64,000 bases of DNA from positions 27,111,491-27,175,490 of the forward strand of contig NC_088310.1 in assembly GCF_910592395.1 (NCBI RefSeq), given 5' to 3'. Positions 1 through 12,444 of the stretch are shown here, in pieces; position 1 is the stretch's first letter; the number at the start of each line of letters is the position of its first letter. The position numbers and the translations under genes were made by a program. This DNA is from Lineus longissimus (Eukaryota; Nemertea; Pilidiophora; Heteronemertea; Lineidae). The notes beneath the pieces were generated by a model. The model was given only the letters and a program-made list of their open reading frames with translations. It was not told the origin of the DNA and ran no database searches.

Positions 1-144
1 TGAAAATATCTATCTGCGTCAAAAGGTACTGACCTCTCAAAGAAGATAAACGAAATATCTTGTGTGACAAAATGTTCTGTTAGGCCTTCCAGAAAACTCG
101 TACTTATTTGTACTTGAACACAGTGACTAAAGCGGTTGGTCTAC

Positions 145-2161
145 CTTGTATGCTAAGCATCTGGCCCAGTTTGAGTGCCGCCCCTCTCACTCTGCACAAC
201 GTGTTGACAATTCTTTCAGCATTCGCCTCAGTCAGGAATGGACTATTGTCGAGAATGGCTGTGCCCTTTCCTGGAAAAATACAGCAGGTTTGAGATTCAA
301 ATATGATCAGATTTACAGCAGTTATTTATATGGTCAGCGGTTGGGAATTTGGCAAAGAAGTTATGAAACAACCAGCGTCCGGCAGCAATTCATATCACTG
401 AACTCTGGTACCAATAGACAGGATGGGCAGTGACATCTTGTGCATTCATTTTGGATGTAAGTCTGTGTCCTTAACCTTGTTGACATTCCTGACAAAGTCA
501 ACCATGGATAACGAACTACAATTGGTTTCTGTCTGGAAGTTTTAAATTTCCATCGTTGCTCAACATACCATTTTCACCCGCACCTAATGCCCTCTTAGCC
601 AATTCTCCCAAGGCACCTACACTGAGACCAGCAGCCAAGGCTGAAATGATAAAATTGTCTATCACTAAAAAAAGGGAGACATTAAGTGACTATCATATTC
701 AACGGCCGAGTATGCAATACCCTGGTGACAGTCAGCACCACGCAGTGGTGGACGTAGTTTTGCTGGTACCCTTTTGATGCCAAGATAACCTTCTTTTTAG
801 ACTCTTTTAGACTGTGACACTTTTCTACTCATATGGTATTATGATCCAAGTCCAAATCACATCAATCCAAATGTGTACCTACTGAAAACAAGATGATCAG
901 GCAGTAATATGTAATTGGGTAACGCAGCGAACTGTTCAGGTAGACAGCAATATCAGGTGCGGTTTCTGACGTTAAACTGTACGCGAAGTGTACCGATAAC
1001 TTACATCCAAAGCTTGCAATTCGGCTTATTCTGGAAGCTGGAACTGCTCTCTCTTGGGACCGTTCACTAAGCTGGAATAAGAAAATAGGAAAATGAGAAG
1101 AATACTCAACCAAAAGTCCAACTTATTTTTCTTTCTCTTTCATTTCAAACCAACGCAGAAATTTACCAAACACACATGACTCGTTTAACTTTACTTGCTA
1201 TCCGATACATCTCTAATTGCCCCAAAATAACTTGCGTACCTGAGTTTTTATAAGTTTTCTCTTGTATAATTGTGGTTTCTTTTTGGACCCACCACCCGTC
1301 TGCTGCTTTTTAAAATCGTCTGCAGAAACTTCACTGACAGTCGAATCATAATGAAAGTTCCGTTGATGATTATGAGACATTCCATTTTTATCCTTTGGAG
1401 TTCTATTTTTGGCATGGGTACTTGAGGAAATCCCATCCATTCTGTTCAACATTGACGGCTTCCTCGGGAGAGACGAATCAAATCCGCTATGCTCCATATT
1501 GTAGACATCGGGATTGTCATCTAGTTTTAAATCTGCACCGTCTGCAAAACTCATGTCAGATATTCCACTCTTTGCAACCAAATCTTCATCAAGCAAATCA
1601 TCCAGATTTTGTAACTGTTCCCGGCGTGTTTTTCCCGTTAGTTGATCCAAAAAGTCATTGCTGGTTGCTTTGATGTTATCAAAGGCAAGTGAGGCTTTCA
1701 TGGACACATTCTCCAGTCCCCCTCCCTGAAAGAAAATGTATTACTGGCTATAATTTTTTCATAAAAGACCAAGCAATAACCAGAAACTGTGAAATCATGG
1801 AATGGCATACTCAAGGAAAGCGAGATACTCGCGATTATCGACCAAACTTGCTTTAAAGTCTGACCAACTTGAGTCATCCCTATAGGGTCTCCCGATAATA
1901 ACTAAACCTGGCCTAAACTACCACAGACACTGGTGTCTCACTCAAGCAAAGAAAACTTTTGATGATACATACCTTTGCTCCAGCCCTCGATACAACACCA
2001 CTCAGGCATTCTTCAGCTCTTGCCCCAGTACCCTGGACAGCGGACCGAAAACTTGAATTTTTCCACACATGTTTCAGGAGTCTTTCCTGCTTGGATGTTG
2101 TTGCTCTGGTGATGACTTCAAGACCTCGGATAAATGCATATACATCAGTGAGTCTTGACAT
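145..2161 (-). CDS. COQ8A: COQ8A/ADCK3-like atypical kinase, N-terminal half (partial)
   Basis: Joined exons on the minus strand: 2161-1973, 1725-1240, 1071-1005, 640-569 and 270-145. All have GT-AG borders and consistent phase, giving about 313 residues. The product is a UbiB-family mitochondrial ATPase/kinase-like protein needed for coenzyme Q biosynthesis. Seen in the sequence: a start at [16 protein letters not shown] matching the short helical start of ADCK3; a poorly conserved linker encoded by the 486-nt exon; [20 protein letters not shown], matching the conserved segment before the membrane helix; the Gly/Ala-rich helix [19 protein letters not shown]; and the UbiB-specific KxGQ motif in [10 protein letters not shown]. 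The exon carrying the ATG begins at 2179 with 18 nt of leader after a CAG acceptor, so at least one untranslated exon lies further right. The protein kinase-like lobe lies beyond the left edge. Identification as a COQ8 orthologue is firm; A versus B is not meaningful outside vertebrates. Confidence 0.9.
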
Positions 2162-2179
2162 CTTCTTGATCTTCTCTAG

Positions 2180-3598
2180 CTGAAAAATGTGTTTTGAATT
2201 CAGTTCAATTTTGATGTTTTTTTCACAAAAATTTGATGATGGCAGGCCTAGGTAAAGGCCTACGGGACATCCAGTCAAACTCGACTAAAAGGCACTTTGT
2301 AAATGACCAGTACGACAGATACTGTTCACTCTTATTAGTTTCCAGCACAGCATGCGCACCACACTGTCAGACCGTCACTGTTTCCAATTTTGTACCGAGG
2401 AGTACACAGAGATCTCGGAGTAAACAAGTGATAGCAGTGGCTTCAGATATTAAAAGACGCTGTCAATTACACTACAGGATCTAACATCCAATTCAGAAGA
2501 GATATTATTGCCATTTTCGTCAAGACGCCATTCCCCATCGGCATAACCAAAGAAATTCACGGCAATAATCTGCACGAGGCAAGCTGACAATGTCACTGCT
2601 TCTAGGCAGGCTGTACCACAGCACTTAAAGCTGTAGGTCTAGCACTAGCAGCGCCAAGCAAGCAAGAGAAGAGTCAAGACAAATGTCCGCTGCTGGATCA
2701 ACCCCCTCGCCCGCTCCTGCTGATTTCCTCAGGATGCACACTCTCAAAAGTAATTGCCATTTGACAGGATTAATCATGCCCATGGCCTATAGAAGCAGTG
2801 TCATCACTGGCGAAATCAACCAAAGTTTGTGAGGGACTGAGTTTTGTCCAAAAATAGATCTGTTTACATAATGGCACTGCATTGCACTTGCAGGTACACG
2901 TCAACGGGTCATTGTCGGACGTCAGTTCGCCAAGTAAACCAAAGGAATCGAAGGATTCATTGAACTCATCAACACATCATTAGTTTTCAGTGAAGTGCAA
3001 CTGTATTCCTAGGTAAATCACTTTGGTATATAGAGAGTAAAATTACAATTAACTCACGTTAAAGTTTGAGTTCCGGGGAGGTAGCGTTGTCAGTACGTTG
3101 GTTTAGGGGCGCAATAACCTAGCTTATAGCGAGCAATTAGTACACTAAGATTTCAGTGATTAACATAATAGTTGCAAGTATTTGGTATTTTAGACTCATA
3201 ATTCGTGCTATAATAACTACGTTGTAAACATAATGCTCAAAATTGATTCATGAAAAAGTTGTTAGGGCAATATCAAGCAAGCAGTAATGGAAAAAAGTGT
3301 AATTCCATTAACTGAATATTGTTTTTAGACACTATAACATTTTAGGCCTACTTTTCCGTAAACCACGAGAACAATGTATGTGAAAAAAACAACACATATA
3401 AGTGAGGCGCCGAGTATACAGTAATTGTAAGGTAAAGAAAAGCTCGGTCTCTAAAGTCTGGAGGTCCGGAGTCCGTAACTGTGACGGTCACGAGAGTGAT
3501 TTGTCCTTACGGATAGATCGAGAGGGCGGTTTGGGGTTCCGCCGACGGTGCTCGCATGCATTAGTCGTATCCCCGAAACCTTTACAACGCGAACAAAG
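2180..3598. other. Upstream region of COQ8, probable promoter and 5' leader exon(s)
   Basis: This lies between the first identified COQ8 exon and the satellite arrays. It should hold the COQ8 promoter and non-coding first exon, but I cannot place either. A moderately GC-rich patch at about 2640-2760 is the best candidate for a start region. A hydrophobic open frame at 2495-2634 (minus) is listed among the rejected items. From about 3000 the sequence is AT-rich and featureless. Confidence 0.4.
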
Positions 3599-4011
3599 CT
3601 CGTGGCATCCATGACGGTATAGGAATTGACGGTGAGGTAACAAAAAAACTCGTGGCATATCGGATGCGCATCCGATGACGGTAAAGAAATTGACGGTAAA
3701 GGATCTCGTGGCATATCGGATGCGCATCCGAAGACGGTAAGGGAATTGACGGTGAAGGATCTCGTGGCATATCGGATGCGCATCCGATGACGGTAAAGAA
3801 ATTGACGGTAAAGGATCTCGTGGCATATCGGATGCGCATCCGAAGACGGTAAGGGAATTGACGGTGAAGGATCTCGTGGCGTATCGGATCCGAAGACGGT
3901 AAGGGAATTGACGGTGAAGGATCTCGTGGCATATCGGATGCGCATCCGAAGACGGTAAGGGAATTGACGGTAAAGGATCTCGTGGCATATCGGATGTGCA
4001 TCCGATGACGG
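3599..4011. repeat. 56-bp satellite array with an 18-bp palindrome in each unit
   Basis: About eight head-to-tail units start at ctcgtggcat near 3599, 3649, 3705, 3761, 3817, 3873, 3923 and 3979. Spacing is 56 bp, with two 50-bp intervals. Full units carry the perfect palindrome ATCGGATGCGCATCCGAT or its one-sided variant ending in CCGAAG. Two variants alternate over part of the array (gatgacggtaaagaaattg and aagacggtaagggaattg), giving a local 112-bp higher-order period. The unit at 3873 has lost the six central palindrome bases. All six frames stay open across much of the array because of its composition; there is no reason to call these coding. The array ends in a TA-rich run at 4012-4035. 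Confidence 0.9.
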
Positions 4012-4091
4012 ATTTATATACATATATATATATTATAGTTTTACACTATTATGTAAGTGCAAGCTCTAGTGAGCTCACACAACTGTTTGAC

Positions 4092-5935
4092 AGTCCTGGC
4101 TCCTCCATCGTGCTGACAACATGATGAGAGAGATGAGACAGTCACAGCCATTGGCTGCTCTGCCAAGTTGTCAACATGGTGAGAGAGATGAGGCAGTCAC
4201 AGCCAGGCCGAATCAGTTCTGGCTGCTCCACCGTGTTGACAATAATCATGGTGAGAGAGATGAGACAGTCACAGCCAGGCCAAAATCAGTCTTGGCTGCT
4301 CTGCCAAGTTGTCAACATGGTGAGAGAGAAAAGGAAGTCACAACCAGGCCGAATCAGTCCTGGCTGCTCCACCGTGTTGACAACATGATGAGAGAGATGA
4401 GGAAGTCACAGCCAGGCCGAATCAGTCCTGGCTGCTCCACCGTGTTGACAACATGATGAGAGTGATGAGACAGTCACAGCCAGGCTGCATCAGTTCGCCG
4501 CACTGCCTTGTTGTTAATATGGTGAGAGAGATGAGACAGTCACAGCCAGGTCAAATCAGTCTTGGCTGCTCTGCCAAGTTGTCTACATGGTGAGAGAGAT
4601 GAGACAGTCACAGCCAGGCCGAATCAGTTCTGGCTGCTCCACCGTGTTGACAATAATTATGGTGAGAGAGATGAGACAGTCACAGCCATTCCAAATCAGT
4701 CTTTGCTGCTCCACTGGCAACATGATGAGAGAGATGAGACAGTCACAGCCAGGCCGAATCAGTCCTGGCTGCTCTGCCAAGTTGTCTACATGGTGAGAGA
4801 GATGAGACAGTCACAGTCAGGCCGAATCAGTCCTGGCTGCTCCATCGTGTTGACAACATGATGAGAGAGATGAGACAGTCACAGCCAGGCCGAATCAGTC
4901 CTTGCAGCTCCACCGTGTTCCCAACATGGTGAGAGAGATGAGACGGTCACAGTCAGGCCGAATCAGTCCTGGCTGCTCGACCGTGTTGACAAGGTGGAGA
5001 GATGAGACGGTCACAGCCATTCCAAATCAGTCTTTGCTGCTTCACCGTGTTGGCAACATGATCAGAGAGATGAGACGGTCATAGCCAGGCCACACCAGTC
5101 TTGTTGGTTGCTCTGCCAAGTTGTCAACATGTTGAGAGAGATGAGACAGTCACACAAAGGTCGAATCAGTCCTGGCTGCTCCACCGTGTTGACAGCATGA
5201 TGAGAGAGATGGGACGGTCACAGCCAGGCCGAATCAGTCCTGGATGCTCCAACGTGAACAACATGATGAGAGAGATGAGACAGTCACAGCCAGGCCACAT
5301 CAGTCTTGTTGGCTGCTCTGCCAAGTTGTCAACATGGTGAAAGAGATGAGACAGTCACAGTCGGGCCGAATTAGTCCTGGCTGCTCGACCCTGTTGACAA
5401 GGTGAGAGAGATGAGACGGTCACAGCCAGGCCAAATCAGTCTTTGCTGCTCTGCCGAGTTGTCAAAAAGGTGAGAGAGATGAGACGATCACAGCCAGGCC
5501 AAATCAGTCTTTGCTGCTCTGCCAAGTTGACAAGGTGAGAGAGATGAGACTGTCACAGCCAGGCTAAATCAGTCTTTGCTGCTCTGCCAAGTTGTCAACA
5601 TGATGAGAGAGATGAGACGGTCACAGTCAGGCCGAATCAGTCTTGTTGGCTGCTCGACCGTGTTGACAAGGTCAGAGAGATGAGACGGTCACAGCCATTC
5701 CAAATCAGTCCTGGCTGCTACAACGTGGACAACATGATGAGAGAGATGAGACAGTCACAGCCAGGCCGCATCAGTCTTGTTGGCTGCTCTGCCAAGTTGT
5801 CAACATGGTTAGAGAGATGAGACAGTCACAGTCAGGCCGAATTAGTCCTTGCTGCTCGACCGTGTTGACAAGGTGAGAGAGATGATACGGTCATAGCCAG
5901 GCCAAATCAATCTTTGCTGCTCTGCCAAGTTGTTG
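4092..5935. repeat. 68-bp minisatellite array, about 27 copies
   Basis: Tandem units of about 68 bp are built around gagagagatgagacagtca, cagccaggccgaatcagtc and a variable join. The join is either ctgctccaccgtgttgacaa or ctgctctgccaagttgtcaa, so at least two subtypes are interspersed. Short deletions remove the aacatgat segment in several units around 4990, 5400 and 5530. The array begins directly after the 56-bp satellite with only about 80 bp between them. Open frames of 60-110 codons inside it are by-products of the repeat and have no start context or splice logic. Confidence 0.92.
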
Positions 5936-6489
5936 GACCAAGCTCGTTCGTGCTCATTCGGGCCATGGTTGGCCCAGGTGCGGCAAGACATTGCTGAGGG
6001 GTGGTATGCCAGATGAAAGTATGCCACCACGGCCAGGTTGTATTCCCAGGACAAGGGTTGCGCCATGTGCCAGTTAATCTGGAACACGGATGACATGCCT
6101 GGTCACACAAAGGGCTGGCCCCAAAAGGCCAGTCAGAGTTTTTCATGGTACGCCAGATCTTTTTCTGACACAAGTGCTCTGACTGGGGGTCAAGTTTCTC
6201 CGAAGACTTCCACCAGGGTGCAATGGTAGTCATCTCCAGTGGAACAACCCTGAAAATTCTATTTGACCACCAATGAAAAAAACCCGACATTTGTACTTGA
6301 GAGAAAGAAACAATGGTGTGGTGCCGAAAAATTAAAATAAGACAATCTGCCTGCATCTTAAACACGTAGGTTATACAAAGTATGACGCATTTTTCTTTCT
6401 TGACTTGCTGTATGGCATGTATATGTATTTCTTATGCAAACAAACTGGTGAATTCCCAATGCATTTTTTAAAGACGTTCTTGCAAATGC

Positions 6490-6685
6490 AATGAGACAGT
6501 AGTGCACCATATCTCTTCTGGATGTGCCCTCCCCTTCATAGCTCGTCATGTTGCCAGAGAGGGTACCATATCTTTGCTGGATGTGCCGTGCCCCTTCACT
6601 ATGCGTAGGCCTACTCAGTCTAACCTAGATGTGTACTCTCCCAACGTAGTGCACCATGTTTCTACTGGGTGGGCCTAGTCTCCAC
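6490..6685. repeat. Dispersed repeat, copy 1
   Basis: The segment 6560-6680 reads as a diverged copy of the reverse complement of 46436-46545. Both contain tctttgctggatgtgcc, then ctctcccaac, then gtgcaccatgtttctac, in the same order and with similar spacing. The left flank (6490-6560) holds a second related unit (caccatatctcttctggatg), so the element is itself internally repetitive. No coding potential was recognised and no terminal structure could be defined. Confidence 0.55.
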
Positions 6686-6955
6686 CCTTAGGAAAAATGT
6701 GACCTGGCCCACACCTGGCTGCCCAAGGTCAGTGAGCCACCTTGGGCCAAGCCTGGTCCTGACCTGACTATATTGATGTATTTTTGGTGGCACGTTCTGC
6801 ATGAGAGAAAGGACTTTGGGAGGATTCATCAGTCTTCTAAGATGACTGTGGTCCCAGGTAGTACTCAAGTTGTACTTAAAGAGTTGTCAGGTAGATATTG
6901 GGTCCAACCCATTTCGTGCAGTGAACAAACTTCAGTGTGTCAATGGATTTCCTTA

Positions 6956-7215
6956 TTTGATCAGATAACCAGCAGGCAGAGGTTGGTTGTTCCATCGTCT
7001 GTCCTCTATTAGCCTGTGTTAACTTGTCAGAACTTCGTTGTGTAAAGGTCTTCCAACCCGACAAGATTTCCAGCTGGCAGAGGGTGGTTGTTCCATCGTC
7101 AGTCCTGTCGTCTCCATTAGCCTAATAGTGTTAACTTGTCAGACAAACTTGGCCTTTTAAGGTTGTGTAAAGGTCTTCACAACCTGATCAGATAACCAGC
7201 TGGCAAAGGCTGTTT
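6956..7215. repeat. Diverged tandem duplication, about 105-130 bp unit
   Basis: Two and a partial third copy share the ordered words gataaccagc, ggttgttccatcgtc, ttagcct, gtgttaacttgtcag and ttgtgtaaaggtctt. Copies start near 6959, 7061 and 7190. The second copy carries an extra segment around 7143-7160. No protein is evident. Confidence 0.6.
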
Positions 7216-10200
7216 TTCCCTTGTCTCTCCTTGCCCGTGGGCCTGGCGTCTATGAAGAGTTGTCCATTAAACACTCATGTCTCCTGGGTAAAACTTGGTG
7301 AGAAAAATGACTGATCCTTAACCCAATCTTGCCAGAGTGAGCAGTCCTTCAAGGTCGGATGAGACAAAAAAGTGATGGTCCCTTATAGGCCTATACCTGA
7401 GTCAGAGTGTCTTTGTCATCCCACCTCAGGGGGGGTTGAATTGATTTGATTGAGTAAACTTCAAGTCAATATGGTAGCAGGTAGTACTGATAGTGATATT
7501 AATGTTCTTTACCAGTGGCCTTTATAACGCCAATTTCCACCCAAATAAGTACATGGATAAGTGAATTTCCACCCGAATAAGTACATGTCAGATAAGTGAA
7601 GCGCAACACTTGCTACCTCGTCCCCAGGGCAAACGGAAAGTAAAGCAGTAATTGATTTGATTGACACAGCCTGTTTAACGTTGATTGGTGAACAATGCAT
7701 GAGTAGATGGAAGTGGTAGAACTGACATACTATTGCCTCTCACAGGCTCTTATCAACGAACATGTTGAGATGGCTGGATTTGGATTCTCTTGCTGTCAAT
7801 TTCTCTCGGCAGGACACAGATGGTGCAGTCTTCATTGGAAGTGTAAGCTGGTAAGCAGGCATGGTATGGTCAGAACCACTCCAGTGGCAGGATCTCGTAT
7901 CTAGATCCTGCCATCAGTAACCATTAAAAAGTGTCTTGTTAATGTTAGTATACGTATAGCCATGCTGGTAGTGTCTATGTAGGCTACTGTAGTTGCTCAT
8001 GAATGAGTGATAGAGTTGATCATGTACATCATGAAATCTCTGCTTAACTTAAGCTTAAGCCAACTTGGGTAACTTGGTGACTTATCTGTATGGAACAAGT
8101 TTACAATTCCCGTTCATGCCCCCAAAAAAGGTCATCGGTTGACTAAAGAAGTGCTGCTGTGCAATAGATTTATAGTTGAATGTGATCAAACTTCGTCATT
8201 TCTGATCGGGGATTGTAATTTTTAACCCTGTATGACTCTGTATGACTAGGTCTATCACAATTCTACATGACATATATAGGTCTACTCAGTAGGCCCAGGG
8301 TTTGTTGTCCAGGCATCAGGTCGGTCCAGGGGCAAGGAATCTCGGGTTGTTGTTTTTGTCTCATTCAAAGGATGAGCCAATTGAAGTAAAGTGACTTGCC
8401 TCAGGCCATAGTGATGTGAAATTTATGATGTAAAGTACTGATCTAGCCTTTCAACTATCGGAATCAATACATTTAATAGGAAAGTCTGCATGATACTGTC
8501 TGCATGATACTGGATTATGCTGGATAGAGTGGCTGGTTACACAATAGTGCTGCCAAATTCAACGCTAATTCCCAACAGGAACTGTCATGGCTTGTATGGT
8601 GTTGTTGCCAAGGTAACCTCTATTGTTGATGTCATGAAATGGACAAAGTTTAGAATTGGTCGTTTATTGATTCCTCTGTCCTGTACTTCTTGTTTAGTAT
8701 TCTGGTTAGTTCCGTGCGATTGGTTCATAAACTGATAGCAGGAAAGTATGGTGGGAAAACCAACATAATGTTAGGTTGTATTTGTCTTGGCACCAGTTCT
8801 ATCGGCTCTATCGTGGAATATTACATTCAGATTCTCTACTGTTAGGTCACATTATTATCAACAAGTTCACAGAGGTAGTGTAGCATTAAAGTGTTGTCTG
8901 TCTTCTCAAATGTCTCATTGTGGATTTTCACCTACAGATATTGGCATTGTCTGGCTAGGTAAGCAGCATTTCTGCCAGGATTTGTTTTGAAGGGACTCTT
9001 TGGGGGGGAATGGGGAGGGGGCATTCATTGTGGACAGACGTCTAACGTAACAGAGCAACTTCGATTGAACTTCTGATGCATTTGCTGACGTCAGATTCAC
9101 CAGTACACCATGATAGTCTCCATAGATCTTTACCGACTTCTGTGAGCCAGAATCGCATAAGGTGTCATGTTTCCACTCAGGAGGGAGGGGGGAGTAAACA
9201 CAATGCTCTTTGTGGGGTAACACCATGAATAAATAACCACCTACTTTTATATTTACACCTTTCACCAAAAAAAAACACCTGCGTGAAAGCATGTTTTTGA
9301 ATGATGTAGTCATATCAGTTTCACCTGCAGAGTTCGATGGTGGATGCACCAACACTGCAAAAAGAGCTGAGGGTGTTGTACTGCTGGTTTCGGGTCATTT
9401 CCCAAATCATTGGTCATCCTAGCTTTTCTCTACCTTAATTTGCGATACCCATTTTGTTTATTGAAGAACTGGAGTAACAATGCCTTCTCTCCTCTGGTTT
9501 CTAATTAATTAATATTATCATGTTTACCTGGTAACCATGGTGATAGAGCTGTGGTGGACATGTCCTATTATTGAGCGACAATACATCTTAAGTTGATTAA
9601 GAAGCACTCTGCCTGGTCCTGATCCCGACAAGAAACCTAACAATAATTTTATCTTAAATCTTGTAGGCCTACTTCTGTAGTATATGTGATTCAATGATAT
9701 CATCGATTTCTTGTTTACAACTACCGTAAATCTGTGTGATTCTTATGGTTCAACGTAATGGGGAATATTTCCGGAAGGCTGGAATGGAATGTAGAATTAA
9801 ATCAAATTTGCAGGCACCACAGGCTTACTTCATTATTTATCAATATCCAATTACTTAGGCTTCAATAAGGACAGGAGAGGCCTATTGAAAACTACAATAG
9901 ATGAATTTGAAGGAGACAAATCAGTACCAAAACAAATCAAATGCGCACACTCAGACCACGTCAGAAGGCCTAAGCCGACTTCGGACATGCCTCGAGACAC
10001 GGCGATCCTTTGAGTTTTTGGCCTTGTTGCGCATTCACACATTGCTTTGCCAATCAGGCCTCAATGTATAGTGTCCTGTCACATATGGTGTACCAAGAAT
10101 AGATGATTCAGAGACTGTAAAGGCTTTTACATTTAGGTTGTGACATTTTTGGTCGCATGTTAATTTATCTGTATGATAGATTGTGCCGGTACCAGAAATC

Positions 10201-11131
10201 TGCTGAACCAAAGTTTGTCTTTCAGTGGCTTGAATTGATTATTTGTGCTCGAAATGGCTTGCGATGGATGGTCGTGTAGAGGCTCAGCCAGTGCCATTTG
10301 GCTTGTTTGCTACTTTCAGTTCATTTGGGGCATACTGTATGTCTCCGATGTAATGTTGATAAACTCCCTCAGGGCAAATGGGATTCATGCCAAAAACTCA
10401 CCAGACACTCATTGCATACGAAATATTGATTGAGTTGCTACACAGCTGTTAGTTGTGCAGAGAACTATCGATTGTATCAATCATACTGTGACGAATCTAT
10501 TAGATTTTGGAACTATACAAAGTCACCTTCAACTCCCTACCTGTCTGCATGAATCAATTTTGATAATGGGGAGTAAACCACATGAAATCACTATGTTGCC
10601 TAAAAATGTTATTTGGTGTGTCAGATTTTGGATGATAATTCGCATACTGAAAAGCGGGTGATGTTCATGATAATTTCTTTCGTAATTTTGGAGGCAAATG
10701 CGCAAAGACTTGCGAAAAGTGTGTGCCGTATTAAACATGTAAGCCCGGCACCTTCAAAACTGTCTGTATTTAGACACTATCGTCTGTTGGCTGAAAATAG
10801 ATGATTTTATGCATGATTGTTACATCATGCATTTATCAGGTTTATATAACGTGATATTGATCGTTATCATGTATCAAGTGTTCAGCCAGAAAGTTTCTAC
10901 ATTGCTGTATCGAAACATGTGAAATTGAACTTTTGAAGAGACTTTTAGCTGCTAAGTGCTTGGATCATCTTCTCCCCCAAGACTCGTTGGTGTGATTTTT
11001 ATCATAAATAGCACCAATTCCATTTAATTCTGTCTTTGGCAATGACATTTGTAAGGGCGAGTCCATATATTATACATTTAATTCCTGTGTGAGATCTTTT
11101 GATCTGATATCCCGTGTGGGCCAACCTTTTT
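7216..11131. other. Non-coding stretch upstream of the ITPK gene
   Basis: No recognisable exon, RNA gene or complete mobile element. Minor features: a 33-bp near-exact doublet at 7534-7600 (ttccacccaaataagtacat and its variant), and a G-rich run at 9001-9020. A segment at 8340-8430 (gtaaagtgacttgcctcagg) resembles the degenerate tails common in dispersed repeats. Any untranslated first exon and promoter of the kinase gene may lie here but could not be located. Confidence 0.4.
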
Positions 11132-11182
11132 AGCTCACCTCTTAGCAGAGGTGAGCTTATCCCATACCGTGGCGTCCGTCGT

Positions 11183-11229
<47 letters not shown>

Positions 11230-12270
11230 CGTCGTCCGTTAGCAGGGCACGTTTCGTAACTGTTAGAGCTATTGAGTTGAAACTTGGTACACATGTACCC
11301 TTATGTAATGACACCTTGGAGACCAAGTTTCGGTCCGATTCGTTTCATGGTTTGGCCACCAGGGGGCCAAACGTTAAAAGTGAAAATATGCAATATCTCC
11401 CTTAATAGTAGTCGGGAAATTTTGAAAAAAATATGGTAGGTACTTCTAGCAAAGGTGCATCATATATCCTCCGGGTTTTTGATTTGACCTCCTTTTCAAG
11501 GTCACAGAGGTCAAATGGTGTAAATTGGCCGTTAGGATGTAACGATGGCACGTTTCTAAACTGCAATGACTATTGATACCAAATTTGGTACACATTTACC
11601 CCTTAGTCAGGTGATCTCAGGGACCGAAGTTTGGTCCAATATGATTCACCACTTGACCACCAGGGGGCAAAATCCAAAAACCTTAAAAATGTGATTATTC
11701 CTTAACTTCTTGCCCGATTGCCACCAATTTGATATCATGGGTACATCTAACCACCATACAGTATATGTCACACAGGTTTTTAATTTGACCTTCTTGTCAA
11801 GGTCACAGAGGTCAAATGGCGTAAATTCGCTGTCAGGCCGTAACTATGGCACGTTTCTTAACTGCAATGACTATTGATCACAAATTAAGTACACATGTAA
11901 CCCTTGGTCAGGTGATCTTAGGTGCCGAAGTTTGGTGCGATCTGATTTGCCGTTTGGCCTCCAGGGAGGGGGCCAAATCCTAAATTCTTCAAAATGCCAT
12001 TATTTCTTGTAATGACTTGCCCGATTGGCACCAATTTTATATCATAGGTACATCTAATTCTAACAACCATTCAATGTGTCACCCGGGTCTTCTTTGATTT
12101 GACCTACTTTTCAAGGTCACAGAGGTCGAATGTACTGTAAATTGGCCATTTTGGGGAAATTGTAATTGCTTGGACCTACATCAAACCTAACACTACATTA
12201 CACAATACCATGCTCTTTATCCATCTTTCCTCCACATGAGGTGAGCACAATGGCCCTGGCCATTTCATTA
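11132..12270 (+). mobile_element. Non-autonomous dispersed element with AGCTCACCTC hairpin end and (GTC)n tract
   Basis: The left end is a 10-bp stem (AGCTCACCTC/GAGGTGAGCT, 11132-11141 with 11148-11157) around a 6-nt loop. It is followed by a (gtc)n microsatellite at about 11173-11239. The body contains three diverged units of roughly 300 bp, each with cacgtttc, tggtacacat, a ggtccgat-type word, the box ccaccagggggcc and the box aaggtcacagaggtcaaat (units near 11247, 11546 and 11842). The right end again shows gaggtgagcacaatggccc near 12237-12257. Elements with these ends are widespread in marine invertebrate genomes; no transposase is encoded. The right border is approximate. Confidence 0.65.
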
Positions 12271-12344
12271 GCCTTGTCACATCTAACCTTCAATCCGCAA
12301 AAGGCAAAACCCTTTCTAATTCCCAGTTCTCTTTCTCTTTCTAG

Positions 12345-12444
12345 GTTGACCAAACTCTCTGAAAAGATATGTGAAGAACTGACCACTCTATTGACTCTGG
12401 CGTAGTCTTTCTTGGCTTCACAACTCCCCCCACACTTCCCTGGA
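12345..12444 (+). other. Probable 5' UTR part of ITPK exon 1 (long form)
   Basis: A strong acceptor (ttctctttctctttctag, ending at 12344) precedes the long open exon. An in-frame TAG at 12403-12405 means translation cannot enter from further upstream, so the first in-frame ATG at 12445 is the likely start. The segment is therefore leader sequence spliced from an unseen upstream exon. Confidence 0.5.

Noticed and set aside
2495-2634. Minus-strand open segment reading AVTLSACLVQIIAVNFFGYA then DGEWRLDENGN, preceded by a polypyrimidine tract and AG
   Set aside because: It looks protein-like and would be phase-compatible with the COQ8 ATG exon, but the donor (GTTAGA) is weak. COQ8A orthologues begin at the downstream ATG, so it was not added.
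2682-2831. Plus-strand ATG open frame beginning MSAAGSTPSPAPADFLR
   Set aside because: Only about 49 codons, with no recognised family and no supported splice partner.
3451-4023. Several 140-190 codon minus-strand open frames across the 56-bp satellite
   Set aside because: All frames are open because of repeat composition; the unit is not a multiple of three and there is no protein signature.
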